Notes under the pieces: model-generated
Told to the model about the DNA's origin: nothing
The model's input: the letters and a program-made list of their open reading frames with translations, nothing else
Databases searched by the model: none
Assembly (NCBI GenBank): GCA_029168955.1
Contig: JAPDOI010000717.1
Location: forward strand, 236,679-300,678
Direction of reading: 5' to 3'
Source: Aplectana chamaeleonis
Lineage: Eukaryota > Nematoda > Chromadorea > Rhabditida > Cosmocercidae
DNA: 64,000 nt
Shown here: positions 51,192 to 62,223 of the stretch, in pieces
Position numbering within the stretch: position 1 is the first letter of the stretch
How the letters are laid out: every line of letters begins with the position of its first letter
Position numbers and translations under genes: made by a program

Positions 51192-52472
51192 GAAGAATAC
51201 TACGTGGCCTTGAGCTGTGGCTCACTACGCGTCGCGGTCGCGCTGCGGCGTTGCAATTCGAGCGCGCTGTTTCAAAGGGACGTCGGGGTGGGGGGCGAAT
51301 GCGTAATCCTTCACATACTCTCGTTTCCTTCCATTATTTGAGGTGTAGAAATCATCTCACCTCAAGTATCGGCAACATAATATGATTCAGAGCAGCGTGC
51401 AGGGCGAGTATAGAGTAAACCAACTAGGTACTATTTTTAGGATAATAACACAATAATTTTATTGCGTTATGTCCGCTACAGCGTTACTATCTATTCAGTT
51501 CACATATATAACTGATTAATACCGGTTTTTTCTTAAAGTTAAGATGAAACCTAAATATACGTGAGCTAATATGAAACCCTTTTGTTTTTTGATAAAACAG
51601 TGTCAAGACCTTCAGAATTTGAACGATACATAGTTTTTAGCCGGAACCAATCCCCTTTCATTGTCCGAAGGTCATCTTGATCATTTCGTCAACACAGCTA
51701 TTTATAAGAAAAGTTTATGTGACCTTGTGAAGGATGTATTCTGCCAAACGGCCAAATTTCTTCTTTGACACCTGGTATTTTTCTGCCATTTTTCCTCTGA
51801 AGGACGATAATGGAGTGGTTTCGGCCAGAGTGCACAACGATGTGGTAATTTTTGAAGCATATAAACACAAACTGCTTAAACATACCTGTTCGTATTTCTT
51901 AAGACCGCTTGCTGAATAAAAGGTTTTTTTGCAGGTATTACAGCGAAATGTGGTGCAGTCCTTGAATAGCCGTTCTTACATCACTTTTCACCTGTTCCAC
52001 CTGTGCTTCTGAACGCTCGTGAACCCCCTCTCATGTGCCTATATAGCTTCTTAAATGCAAAAGGCCCAGCTTGCACAGTGGGCAGAAAACTAATGCGTTC
52101 TCCATGCCTGAATGAATTCCGTGAGATTTTCTGAAACCGATTCTCTGTTGGCATAGTCTTGTGAGAGATAACTGGTGAGCTCTGGTGTTCAGCCTAGGAA
52201 ATGCGGAAGAAGGATGTCTCACAATAAGAACCCGTGCTATGTTACTTGAAGGTGAACCATTGTTGATCGCCATTATTGGCTGTATGGAAAGCTGTCTTCA
52301 TGCCTGAACACCTGAACATTGTTGTCTGTCATGTTTTTCTTCATCCCTTTTGTGTTACAACAAATAACAGTATCAAAAAGTGTTGCCGACGTGTAAACGT
52401 GCTCTAATTGCAACGCCGCAGCGCGACCGCTTCGCGTAGTGAGCCACAGCTCAAGGCCACGTAGTATTCTTC
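51192..52472 (-). mobile_element. Mutator-like element with about 80-bp TIRs
   Basis: The ends begin GAAGAATACTACGTGGCC and are inverted for about 80 bases with few mismatches. The flanks are the 9-bp direct repeat ATAACTGGG (51183-51191 and 52473-52481), the duplication size of Mutator-like elements. On the minus strand the interior reads broken zinc-finger-like pieces (FCPLCKLG and FRCNTCKKTFYSASGLKKYE) in different frames. No transposase core is visible, so it is non-autonomous or decayed. Confidence 0.78.
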
Positions 52473-52481
52473 ATAACTGGG

Positions 52482-53460
52482 TTAGCAATATATTCAACTA
52501 ACAACAGAGAATGGACACCGGTAACAATTCAAAAGACACGTTTTCGAAAACCCCTTTGATGAAAACCCATCGGAAAAACCCCGTTTTTTCTTCCAATCAC
52601 GAAAACATAAAATTATAACGTCTACAAAACTATATAAAATCTAACTAAAATATCTACTATCAGCAACAAGGGATACACCGGTAACAAAATTAAATTACAA
52701 GTCATTTACGACCTAACTGAGGTCACGGGTACTGGATTTTTCCTCTTTAACATGAAAAATTCATCAATCGAAAACATCTGAACTACATCTCGCCTTCCCG
52801 CTGAATTTGGTTTTTTTTTCGTTTTATGCCGCCCGTTTTATTTCGGTTGCCATGTTTTTTTTCGCAAAACAGACTCAATATCTTGAATATCTACGCCATA
52901 GCTTTGAACGGAAGATGAGATATAATTTAAGAAAACTAAGTGCAACAGAGTCAAAGACAAGGATTACGTGCAGCAGGAGATGTGGAAACTGTCAGGTGTC
53001 GATTTCGGCCGTTTCTACCATTCTTCAATAAGGCGTCGGCATAGTGCAGAGTCTGCGAGCGAGCGAATGTGGGCGTGGCCTTGAAAATTCTGCGGCGGAG
53101 TCGCAAGCATCCCCGCAGAGTGTGATTTGGAATAGAGCGCGAATGTTGATCGACTGGAGCGCGGAAGTCAATCATCTATTTTCGTCTCGTTATTCCGCAG
53201 GATGGGCCGCAGCTGCCTGAAATTAGTCTAATACAATACCAGGGGTGTGTTTCAAGAAGGTTACCATGGGCGGAAAATTTGTGTGAAAATCAAACGCAAG
53301 ACAATGAAATGAGATCTGATGAACAATTAAGCTCCATTGAGATGCCCGCTAACGGGATATTTAACAGATGATAGACTGAAATTTATCCATATCCATTTCA
53401 TGAGGCCTCATATACCATCATTAATTACTATGGTTGGTATAAAATCCTAGAACGCATCCC
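52482..53460. other. no feature recognised
   Basis: No protein family, hairpin or array stands out. Confidence 0.5.
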
Positions 53461-53690
53461 AGAAAAGAAACTGAAGCTGAAATTAGCTGCAAAACTAAAT
53501 GGGGGGGCACTCAGGATTTACCCATAGAAATGAAAAGATTAATCCATGAAAATGGAAAATTCTATCGTTATTAGATATTTGATAGCGTTGTTATTCGTAA
53601 TCTCCTAAGAAAATTCATGAAATTAGATCGATTTCTGAGATCATTATCATCCATATCTCCCTTAATCTTGAGTGCCAACCCCCAAAATAG
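53460..53690. repeat. dispersed repeat, mate of 20.5-20.7 kb
   Basis: It shares ordered blocks with 20510-20720 (GCAAAACTA, CATAGAAATG, ATCGATTTCTGA, TTGAGTGCC). Non-coding. Confidence 0.6.
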
Positions 53691-53827
53691 TTTAGCACTC
53701 TGAAAATATAGCAGAAAGAAGGAATGAGAACAAAGGAGAGAGAAAGGGATCGAAATCGACAAAACGTTTTTTAGCAGCCGGGATTCTGTGTTACCGTAAC
53801 CCCATTCGCCGTGGAGCGCGTTATGAT

Positions 53828-56649
53828 GTTGTTGTTGTTGCCCATCCTCCACCATAGACACGGATCCTGGTTCCAATTTCCGGCATGTAGACGAATCATC
53901 GAAGCGGTGGCTGGGATCCCCTTCTTTGGAGGATCCCTGATGGAGCTTTCTTTGGAGCTTTCTTTTATTTTTTTTAATTCTATTTTTTTATATATATCTT
54001 TTTTTTTCTTTTTCTTTTTTTTTCTTTCTTTACAATCTTATAGAATCAAAGTGACAGAAATTTGGCTGCTTCCACGGGTTTAAGCCAGAGATCTTCAATT
54101 GTGAGATGCGTTGGCTTTGTAGCGCATGAGAACATGTGAGGTACTGTGTGTTCCTCCAGACTGCATTCCGGGCATAGTGGATTATCTGCTGCTCCAATCT
54201 TATGAAGATACCACTGCGACTTTGAGTAGTAACCACTCCGAAGCTGGGATAGCGCTGCTCGACTTGATCTTGGTAAAGTCTCTTCTTCTTTCGCGATTTG
54301 CGGCGGTGGTCCATTTAGTAAAGGAGAGTTCATATTACCCAAGAAATCCTTCACAAACTCCTTGTGGACCTCTTTGCGGATGTTCTCCAGCATTTCCTGG
54401 CCTTACCGTCATTGGGGAGACAGTTCTGACGTGCCTCCTAATCTGTCGTGGCGGCGCCGGCTTCCTCATCATGTCGTGGCAGGGGTGTTCAGGGTCGAGT
54501 GCCGCAACTGTTCGATATTGAAGTGACAGCATTTCATTATGAGCCTGCACTGGCATGATTCCAGATTCGTTACTGAGGTGGGTTGTGCTCGCCATTGCCA
54601 GGCTTCCCGTCGCAGTTCTCAGAGCTGCATTTTGACAAGCTTGTAGCCGATCCCAGTGTGACGAGGCCAGTAGCGGACTCCATGCAGGGGCTGCGTAAGA
54701 CCACCCTGATTGTCCGATGGCACAATAGGTAGTAGTTAGTAGTTCTTCATTTTGGCCCCAGTTTCTTCCTGCCAGGGCTTTCAGGAGGTTCGCTCGCTTT
54801 GCTGTCTTCTTGCGAACTGCCTCAGCGTGTAAACGTCCCGTCATCATCGTGTCGAACTGATAACCAAGAATCGTAGGGTTTCTTTCGTGCGAAATTTGCA
54901 CCCCGTTAATGAAAACTTTCGGCACGTACTTCGCTTGAGCAGTGTGGGTCGTCAGCAGGGAAACAGTGGTCTTTTGAAGTGACAGTTGCAAATGATGGTC
55001 TTCCAAGGCCTTTGTTAATATTGGTAGGTAGTCGTTGAGATGTTTCTCACAAGTTGTAACGTCAGGGTCCGACGCGATCAGTGTGAGGTCGTCTGCGTAT
55101 CCAATGAGATTTACTTCTGGTGGGGGTCTCGGTAGGTCGGCGATGTAGAACGAGAAAAGTAGCGGCGAAATTACTGCTCCTTGAGGCACCCCGGAGCGCA
55201 CCAGTCTCACATTAGACGTTTGTCCCTTGAACTCTGTGTGAATTGTTCTGCCCTTTAGATAGCTTGCAATCCAGCGGGTTAGGCCTCTTGGTGGCGGTGA
55301 TTCTGCTAATTTCTGACAGAGGATGGATGTGACGACAGTATCGTAGGCCTTCTTCAAATCCAACGCCACCATAAGTGAGCGGCTTGGTGGTCTCTTCTCA
55401 TTCATTCCGTCTGTGATGATTCCAGTGAGTTCGACCAGGGCGGAGGTGGTAGAGAAACCTCTTCGGAAACCATTCTGCCAACTGGGAACGTGCAGATGAG
55501 TCTCCAATGGAGGCAGAATGGATCTCTCCAGAGTACGGGCCATGGATGAGATAATCGAAATGGGCTTGTAGCTGCTCGGATCTTCGGGAGGTTTTCCGGG
55601 CTTCAACAGAGGAAAGTCCTGGCTTCGTTGCATGAGGCTGGTGTCAGCCCTCTTGACAGGGTCCTGTGGAATAGCGCGCTGACGCATTCGCGGAAAATTG
55701 GTCCAGTATGTTTGAGCATAGTAGGGGCCACTCCACTTGTATCCAGAGCTCTAGAAGGCTTGCATTTCTTCAAAGAGGCGTCGATGAGGGCGGCCGTGAT
55801 GATAGGAACGTCGTTCGCTTGGAAAAGTTTTAATCCATCTGTAGGTCCTCCGGGACGATTTTAGGCTTCTATGAGGGACATGGAGAGCCGAACTGCTTGC
55901 ATAGGAGGTTTGCCGCCTTCTTGTTGCTAATCGGCTGGCCTTTGTGCAGAAGTTGGAGGGGTTCGGTTTCGCTGATCGGCCATCAAGTGCTTTCATTGTG
56001 GACCAAAGCTTGGAGGAATTTGTGCGATGGTCTATGCCCTCCACAAAGATCTCCAAGTCTGTTGTCGATCTTTCTTTACCTCATCTGCGATCTCCTTGTT
56101 GAGCTCAGGAATTCATTCGTAGGATCCGTTCTCCGGAATGGTGTCTCGTTCGCGTATCAGGTCTTTGGCGGTATCAGATAGGCAAGGAGTGAAAACCTTC
56201 CGTCTGCCCTTAGGAATAGATTGCGAAGTTGCTGCTTTGATGGCTGATGTGAGGAATCGATCCATCTCTTTGCGGGTTTGCACAAAAGTCAAAACCAGCC
56301 GATTGCTGCTCCAACACTGACGAAAACTTGATCCAGTTCGCCTTTTTGAAGTTGACGAACGTGGTCCTCGGCGATGATGATATGGGGGCTTCGCTCTTGA
56401 ATTCCATCAGTATTGGGAGATGGTCACTGGCTCCTGTGTTAAGGGTGTCCCAAACGGCCGACGATGCTAAGTCCTGCGAACATAAGGAGAGGTCCGGCGA
56501 TGATGGTCTTCCATGCGTCGGCTTCCTCGTAGGACGCGTTGTGTCATTGAGGATCACTAGATTGGATTGGGAAATTTCCTCTTCAATGCACTGTCCGCGT
56601 TGGTCTTCTTCGCCCTGTGACCAGAGAGCGCTATGGGCATTGACATAGC
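53828..56649 (-). mobile_element. Jockey/CR1-like LINE, 5'-truncated
   Basis: It is flanked by the 12-bp repeat GCGCGTTATGAT at 53816-53827 and 56650-56661. The 3' end (left) finishes in a (CAA)n tail after a purine-rich 3' UTR. The 5' end (right) starts inside the endonuclease, so the copy is truncated at its 5' end, as usual for LINEs. Total 2,822 bp. Confidence 0.92.
54046..56557 (-). pseudogene. LINE endonuclease/reverse transcriptase ORF, frameshifted
   Basis: From 56557 the endonuclease C-terminal half reads, with GASDHLPIL. After breaks the RT occupies 55687-54335: motif 0/1 KPGKPPEDPSSYKPIS, motif A MVALDLKKAYDTV, motif B SGVPQGAVISPLLF, motif C GYADDLTLI. The C-terminal zinc motif CPEC...HMFSC and a stop at 54046 lie in a further frame after a shift near 54370. 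Its C-terminus is similar to that of the LINE in the BEL gag (CPDC...HLFSC), so both belong to one broad clade. Confidence 0.88.
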
Positions 56650-56870
56650 GCGCGTTATGATATTATCGAGCGCCAGCGTCGCACCTATGTGGTATTTTAG
56701 ACTGAGATCCGCCACGGGGAGTGTTTTGAAACTGAGGGTATTTATCATCTACATTGTATTCTTAGGTATTTAGAGCGCATTTCAGTGTTTTTCTTGCTTG
56801 TATCCCTTCACTTAAAAAGCTGTGTTCCTTTGAATTGCTTGCTGGCCCACCGTTTCTTATTTTCGTCTCT

Positions 56871-57427
56871 TCAGCAACTGATTGTTGGGCCCAAGATAAA
56901 TGACAGGCGTGGATGTTGAGATGAAAAATTGATATTGCTTAGCAGTAACGGTAGGCACGATACCGGACTAATTTAAACGATGATTACCTTACCAGAAATG
57001 TGAATGCGCGCAGCACTAGAAAAACGAGCTCGCTGAAAATCTTTCTACAGTCATGGTTTCTATTGCAGACCAAACTTTTTATCAAACAAAGGTTCAGATA
57101 TGGTGTTAAAGTGCAGCTGCACCCGAACTTGTAAGCAAGGGGAGGAGAACATTCCGATCAAGCATATGTCCGGGCATTCCTTATTGTGGTGAGAACTCGA
57201 CATTCGGAAAGCACGTCTTGTGATGATATATTCGATCGTGAATGGTCAATCGTTGTGAACGTATATACGACTTCTCTGTCATGAGGCAGTTCTTTTTCAG
57301 TCACGAAGAGTGAAAAGTAGTGACTTGAGGTAGCGGAAAAAATCACTACAGCATTGACATGTTGAAAACAACTGCGTTTACATGAAAGAAGGTATCAGCC
57401 ATGTATTTATTAAGGTGCACCTAGATA
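56871..57427. other. no feature recognised
   Basis: No supported gene or repeat. Confidence 0.5.
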
Positions 57428-57905
57428 TAGCGGGCGGCGGCCAGGTGGTACGCCGCGCGCGACTGGGAGCATGTGTTGCGTGTCGCGTCGCGGCGTACCA
57501 GCAAGCGTTGATTGAGTCAATTCTCTTCAACGAGATGTTTGTGAACACTCGTAAGATAGGTTCAGTGCAAGAACATAATATGAATGAGTTTCATAGAAGC
57601 GAGTGTCTATCGGTGACTTAAAAGACTTCTCTTGCGCCTGATTTCTGTGAATATGGTACGTACTAATGGAAGTCACTATGAATGCCATATTTCTGTGCTA
57701 GTATCAATGAGATGCGATGTCCTGGCATCCAAATACCGTTCTTAAACCGAAATGCTGTCATTTTGTTTGTGTTGACTCCACGGTGCATCTATGAATCGAA
57801 GGTGGTACGCCGCGACGCAACACGCGTCGCTTGACCTCGCCGCGGCGCAACACGCGTCACTTGTCCTCGCCGCGCGCGGCGTACCACCCTCGCCGCACAC
57901 AGATA
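57428..57905. mobile_element. element with GGTGGTACGCCGCG terminal palindromes
   Basis: The left end has GCGGCGGCCAGGTGGTACGC and the right end carries its imperfect inverse. Each end is itself a hairpin: 57443-57503 and 57800-57893 both begin GTGGTACGCCGCG and end CGCGGCGTACCA. The centre is AT-rich and non-coding. No target duplication was seen. Confidence 0.68.
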
Positions 57906-58005
57906 TAGTGAAAAAGAGAGCAAATTGGAAAGCAATCGACAGCACAACTTCTGGTAACAGTCATAGACAAAATAAAACTATATTTCATTGAGTGCGCAAA
58001 CGGTG

Positions 58006-58107
58006 AGCGCGTCAAACACTTGGCCTTTCTGGCGATGTAGGCGAGCAAGTTGACAACACGGGGCGAGTATCCGTACTCGTTATCATTCCAGGAGATCAGC
58101 TTAACTT
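58006..58107 (-). pseudogene. GAPDH C-terminal exon relic
   Basis: The minus strand reads [19 protein letters not shown] followed by LAYIARKA. Glyceraldehyde-3-phosphate dehydrogenases end with KLxSWYDNEFGYSNRVxDLxxYIA. About 19 of 27 positions agree with the C. elegans enzyme as I recall it. Two highly conserved residues differ (Y to N, N to P), the expected stop is absent, and the upstream junction lacks a good acceptor. No other GAPDH exon was found up to 64000. It is probably a decayed exon or retrocopy end. A real last exon with distant partners cannot be excluded. Confidence 0.65.
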
Positions 58108-58138
58108 ATTATTACTGGGAGATCATTCGAAAGATCTG

Positions 58139-58633
58139 TCAACTTCCGCTATATTGCAACCAACCGATCTTACATACAGAACATAATTCATCTAGTTCCC
58201 CACAATGATCCATGTGTGCCCAAACATCACAATTAGAGCACTTCAGCCAGTAAATCATTGTGCTACTATCGGCGGGGCTTTCGCGGAAACAGAATCCGCA
58301 AACTTCAACACGTTCTGGGGCGTACTCCTCTAGCAGTCTTTCATGTCGTATGTGTGAATTCCTCGAGGAAAATTCTCGCTGGCAGCCATTACATCGAAAC
58401 ACGCCGGTAGAATTAGCTTCGCCTCTCCTTCGAATACAAGCTCTGCTTTCTTTCAATTTCTGCACCTCACTTTTAGTGTATCCGTGCTTACTGAATAAAT
58501 GGTCGCATAGCCTCTTCAGTTCCAGACCGCAAAGGAAGCATCCGGCCATCTCTCTAAATAAGCAAATACTGGCCATTGAATAGTGTACCGAAGGAGTGGA
58601 GTTGCGATCGAATCCCCTATCAGAGCGACACAT
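58139..58633 (-). CDS. hypothetical zinc-finger protein (C2H2 plus PHD-like)
   Basis: A 164-codon open frame on the minus strand contains a C2H2-like finger (CFLCGLELKRLCDHLFSKHG), a second one (FRCNGCQREFSSRNSHIRH) and a PHD-like cluster (CGFC...CSNCDVWAHMDHC...CSVC). The cysteine spacing is too regular for chance. The true start may be a later Met (MASICLF or MAGCFLCG). The second finger resembles a broken piece in the Mutator-like element at 51.2-52.5 kb, so it may be transposon-borne rather than a host gene. It could also be one exon of a longer gene. Function unknown. Confidence 0.6.
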   Translation of the reverse strand: MCRSDRGFDRNSTPSVHYSMASICLFREMAGCFLCGLELKRLCDHLFSKHGYTKSEVQKLKESRACIRRRGEANSTGVFRCNGCQREFSSRNSHIRHERLLEEYAPERVEVCGFCFRESPADSSTMIYWLKCSNCDVWAHMDHCGELDELCSVCKIGWLQYSGS

Positions 58634-58689
58634 ATAAAGAGCTCGACTGATGAGAAAATTGTGACGTTGAACCGTGGATTTGAGAATTG

Positions 58690-59018
58690 GAACGATTCAG
58701 ATAAAAATAATAAGATAAAGGCATATGCAGCAATTCAAAAGAAGACAGCTTTTTAAGAGAAGGAATACAAGCAAGAAAAACACTGTAATGCAAGGAATAC
58801 AAGCAAGAAAAACACTATAATGCGCTCTAAATACCTAAGAATACAATGTAGATGATAAATACCCTCAGTTTCAAAGCAAAAACACTCCCCGTGGCTGATC
58901 TCAGTCTAAAATACCACTTAGGTGCGACGCTGGCGCTCGATGATATCGTAACGCGCTCCACGGCGAATGGGGTTACGGTAACACAGAATCCCGGCTGCTA
59001 AAAAACGTTTTGTTCGAA
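58690..59018 (-). repeat. uninterrupted copy of the repeat split at 53.8/56.7 kb
   Basis: It is the inverted equivalent of 53757-53827 plus 56662-56870. It carries an internal tandem duplication of about 37 bp (GTTTTTCTTGCTTGTATTCC twice on the minus strand) that the split copy lacks. Confidence 0.85.
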
Positions 59019-59049
59019 ATCGTGGACATTTAAATAGAGGATGGTAATG

Positions 59050-59290
59050 GAGCACAAGTATTAGCAATGGAGCGCGAAACTTGGCAGCAACTCGCAAAAT
59101 CGCTTGAAAATCACAATCGTCTCGCAATTTCGCAGCGAGCTTCGCCGCGAAATTGCGATTTCCCCGACGGGCAAGACACTGCGCACCCCCCTCCGTCGCA
59201 GCCTATGCGGTGCGGTCGCGTGCGCGGTCAAACTGCGTAGTGCTCCCCACCCTTCATCATTTCTCGCAAACTCGCTCGCTCGCAGATTTT
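59050..59290. repeat. CTCGCAATTTCGC word island
   Basis: Palindromic-leaning words (CTCGCAATTTCGC, GCGAAATTGCGA, CGCAAACTCGCTCGCTCGC) recur in a GC-rich patch. The ORFs on both strands are by-products. Confidence 0.5.
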
Positions 59291-59881
59291 CCACTCTGCC
59301 GACGCCTATAGTCCGCATCAGTAGGGGTAGCTGCTCGCTTTCCAAGACGCTGGAAAATTTCGAATTCAAAACGCATACAAGAGGGTAAAAATGTGCAACC
59401 TACCTTATTTGGAAGCCATTTATGGAACGCATCATATATGTAGCTGCGCACGTCACGCCTAAAATTATGGAGGTTAGAAAACTTGGAGAATGCTCCCTAA
59501 GAATGGCGCAGTGAATTCTATGAAATAGTGTTTGTGTTTCTGTTTTGGTGTTTCATGAAATCCAGTGTGGTATAATGAAATGACGATGTGCGTGATAATC
59601 TGGGCACAAATAATGAACATTTGGAGAGAAAAGAACAGCCAGCGATTGAATGAAAGTGGGGAGAGAACGAAAAGCATTGCAGGAAACTTCGAGAAATCGT
59701 GCGCCGTTCAACCGCTTCTGTGCGAGCGGCTGCGTCGCGTGCCTACTTTATCTGCGGTGCAACGGACAGCTAGACTCCTCCCCGTTTTTGCTCCCGCCGT
59801 TGCACCGGCAAGGCCTTTTCCGCCGCCGTACAACCGGCCAGGTGTCTGAGTAGTGGAAATAGCAAAAAAAGTGTTTAAGCG
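59291..59881. other. no feature recognised
   Basis: Includes a GC-rich patch at 59690-59850 with ORFs in several frames, but no family match. Confidence 0.45.
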
Positions 59882-60082
59882 TGAATGTTTTTGGTCAATT
59901 CGAGTGTTTCGAATTCCCAATTCTTATTATTTTAAAATCTTATTCCCTGATTGAGAAGAATAGCCCTAAAACCCTTCGCAACGACGAAAACTGCATTACC
60001 ACTTCGCCCAGTGCCAAAAATACCACTAGGCGTGAGATTGTGTGCGGGGTCCGTAATCACGTCGCGCCAAGTGGGTGTCTGC
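59882..60082 (-). repeat. dispersed repeat, inverted mate of 49.5-49.7 kb
   Basis: It is the reverse complement of 49530-49722 with scattered differences. It directly abuts the GGCAGGCCGGG island. Confidence 0.85.
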
Positions 60083-60290
60083 TCAGGCATTCGGAATCGG
60101 CAGGCCGGGGCAATTTCCGTGGGAAACGGCAGGCCGGGAGCGTAGAAAAGCAGCGGAGTGTCGAGATCGGCAGGCCGGGATAATTGAGCGTGCAGGCCGG
60201 GGCAATTCGGCCGCATCGCAGACGCATCGCGCACGCAAATTTGAATGGAGCAAGCCGAGAACATGGGAAGTGAGCAGGCCGGGGGCCACT
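60083..60290 (+). repeat. GGCAGGCCGGG word island
   Basis: GCAGGCCGGG occurs about five times with irregular, unrelated spacers, often followed by GCAATT or GATAATT. Inverted copies of the word fill 63790-64000. Confidence 0.75.
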
Positions 60291-60489
60291 ATGGTTTCGA
60301 AATCGTCTCGAATCTTCTCTGTCTCGAAACGTTTTGCTCAGTCTGGGGATTTTGGGGGCTTTTCTCCTGTTTTCTCTCGTATTTTGGCGCGGTTTCGTCA
60401 TAATTAAGACCCGATGTAGAGGTAGTGGTAAAAACGAACGCTGAAAACCAATTGTAATAGCGTTCTTGAGTTTTGGCGCCATAAAACCG

Positions 60490-60900
60490 TTACTGGAGGA
60501 GAAATGCCGGCCCGGACATATTGCCAGTGCGGTATGGTACAATGGCACTAGCCATTCATTCGACGTGATCAACGGATGGATTGGTCATATTAACGTGTAT
60601 CGGGTATTTCAGGGGTGGAAATCAGTTTTCCCTATTTGGACAGTGCTTGGGGAGGGATCCCTGCGTGGAGGCTAAATCTGTCGTGTATCGGGTATTTCGA
60701 AGGGGGGTGAAACCAGTTTTATCCTATTTTGCGGTGCGCCGTCTCTTACGGGAGGAAAACCCCGAGCTATCGGCTGCTGGTTGATATGGCCAACCCACTC
60801 GTTGATCACGTCGAATCAATGGCTAATGCGATGGTATCATGCCGCACTGGCCAAATGTCTCCCAGTCCGGCATTTTGCGTTTCCAAAAACCGTTTGGGAA
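60490..60900. mobile_element. MITE with about 95-bp terminal inverted repeats
   Basis: AAATGCCGGNCNGGxxxCATxTxGCCAGTGCGG and following text, including ATTCGACGTGATCAACG, is inverted at 60790-60890. The centre repeats CGTGTATCGGGTATTTC twice (near 60595 and 60691). Confidence 0.75.
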
Positions 60901-61454
60901 ACAATTAGTGGTTCTAAATTTGAGAGATTTCTAATGTCCTCGTGATTGTATGCCTTCATTCTTTCATTTCGAAGAAATCTCACCCTTTTTCAGCTTGTGT
61001 TACTGTTTAGGGGTCGCAGTTATCTTGCTGGATCCAAAACTGCTCCATAGTGGTCTTCTGAAGAGTTCGTGTACTGCTGGAGCCTATTCCTTCGTTTTGA
61101 AGGTATCTTCAGATCATAATTTCTTTCACATAAGCTAGATCTTGTTTTCGGGTTTGAAGGAATGTTCCATATACTGCTATTGGGCCAAGACCCTGTTTCC
61201 AAGCCCCTTCAAGCTGATTGTGAGGGCGTGCGATGAGGCTCAGCGGGGGCAATATGGCCTACCTCACAGGGAACTCATGTTGCTCAAAGTTGCCATTCTC
61301 TGATTGAAGTGTATACTTCTCAAGAACCATTTTCGGCCACAAAGCAGAGGTCGAAATATGCCCTTCACTTGAGGTGTAGTGGAGTCCACCAAATTTTGCA
61401 CATCCTAGACTCTAGTTCATTACATAGCCAGAGCTCATGTTTTCGACTATCACA

Positions 61455-61510
61455 GCGCGGAGGTCAATAGCATTTCTGTCGAATCCTCCTTATCACTAGT
61501 TATATTTCAC
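61455..61510 (-). repeat. piece shared with the hairpin MITE at 21.0 kb
   Basis: ATCACAGCGCGGAGG and CTCCTTATCACTAGTTATAT match the inverse of 21080-21145. Confidence 0.65.
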
Positions 61511-61965
61511 TTAAGTGGACTCCACCTTTGGTGGGCTACACCATACCCAGATTTTCTTGAAAGAAGTGGTGCTGAGAGCGTTTTTCAGGCCTTGCGAAAA
61601 GGTAGGGGTAACAACCATCATAGGAAATTTTTAGGGTGCTTGTTGAGTTTTCTCCTTACTTGGAAATGGTGCCCCGCAGTTTCACTGGCAAGAAAGCCAT
61701 TTTCAATGTTGTCCGAATTAGGTGAAATTCGGTGAATTCAGTGGAGCAAGGTTGAGCAGGCCGTTGCGCCAATCTCCGGCAGCGAAGATAAACCCCCCTT
61801 TCCATGATTTTTGAAGATTTGTTAAATTTTACCTGCAAACCTCTGCGCTCCTATTTACAATCTTTCTGGCAGAAGGCCGCACTTTTGTGGACTACACTCG
61901 ATAAGTTCCTGTAAAGTCGCTAGGAAACCAACACATAACATAATAACTGAAAGCCTCAATTTCCT
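61511..61965. other. no feature recognised
   Basis: No supported feature. Confidence 0.45.
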
Positions 61966-61990
61966 ATGTATTTATTTCTACTATTTTCAA

Positions 61991-62220
61991 GCTCCACTAC
62001 GCACACCCCACCACGCAGACCGCGCCGCAAACAGATCTCGGTGAAGAACAGGAGCTTGAGGCAACTGCGGAGGCGCAATGGGATGGTCAGCCGGGAGATG
62101 CCGAAGACCAGAAAACCAGCTTCTGTCATGCTAGTGGAGCGACGCACGTACGCGTACAGGAAAGTCAAATTTCTTTTTCTCACGTTTCAAGTTTGACCCT
62201 CTGGTTCAAATTCAAAGCTG
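61991..62220 (+). other. possible coding exon, unproven
   Basis: A GC-richer patch in AT-rich surroundings follows an acceptor-like TATTTTCAAG at 61981-61990 and is open in more than one frame on both strands. One plus frame is acidic and Gln/Glu-rich (ELEATAEAQWDGQPGDAEDQ) and stops at 62223. Another is basic and Arg-rich. No family match and no clear donor. It could equally be a GC island. Confidence 0.2.
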
Positions 62221-62223
62221 AAT

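Larger units (their letters stand above)
53757..56870. repeat. dispersed repeat split by a LINE
   Basis: 53757-53827 and 56662-56870 together match the reverse complement of the continuous copy at about 58690-59018. The LINE at 53828-56649 therefore inserted into it. Recognisable text includes GTTTTTTAGCAGCCGGGATT on the left and CTCAGTTTCAAA/ATACCCTCAG-type sequence on the right. Confidence 0.85.

Noticed and set aside
53960..54035. Long T-rich run as a possible separate simple repeat locus
   Set aside because: It is the purine-rich 3' UTR of the minus-strand LINE, lying inside its target duplications.
59640..59853. Overlapping ORFs in a GC-rich patch
   Set aside because: Open in several frames on both strands, as expected of GC-rich sequence; no domain or splice support.
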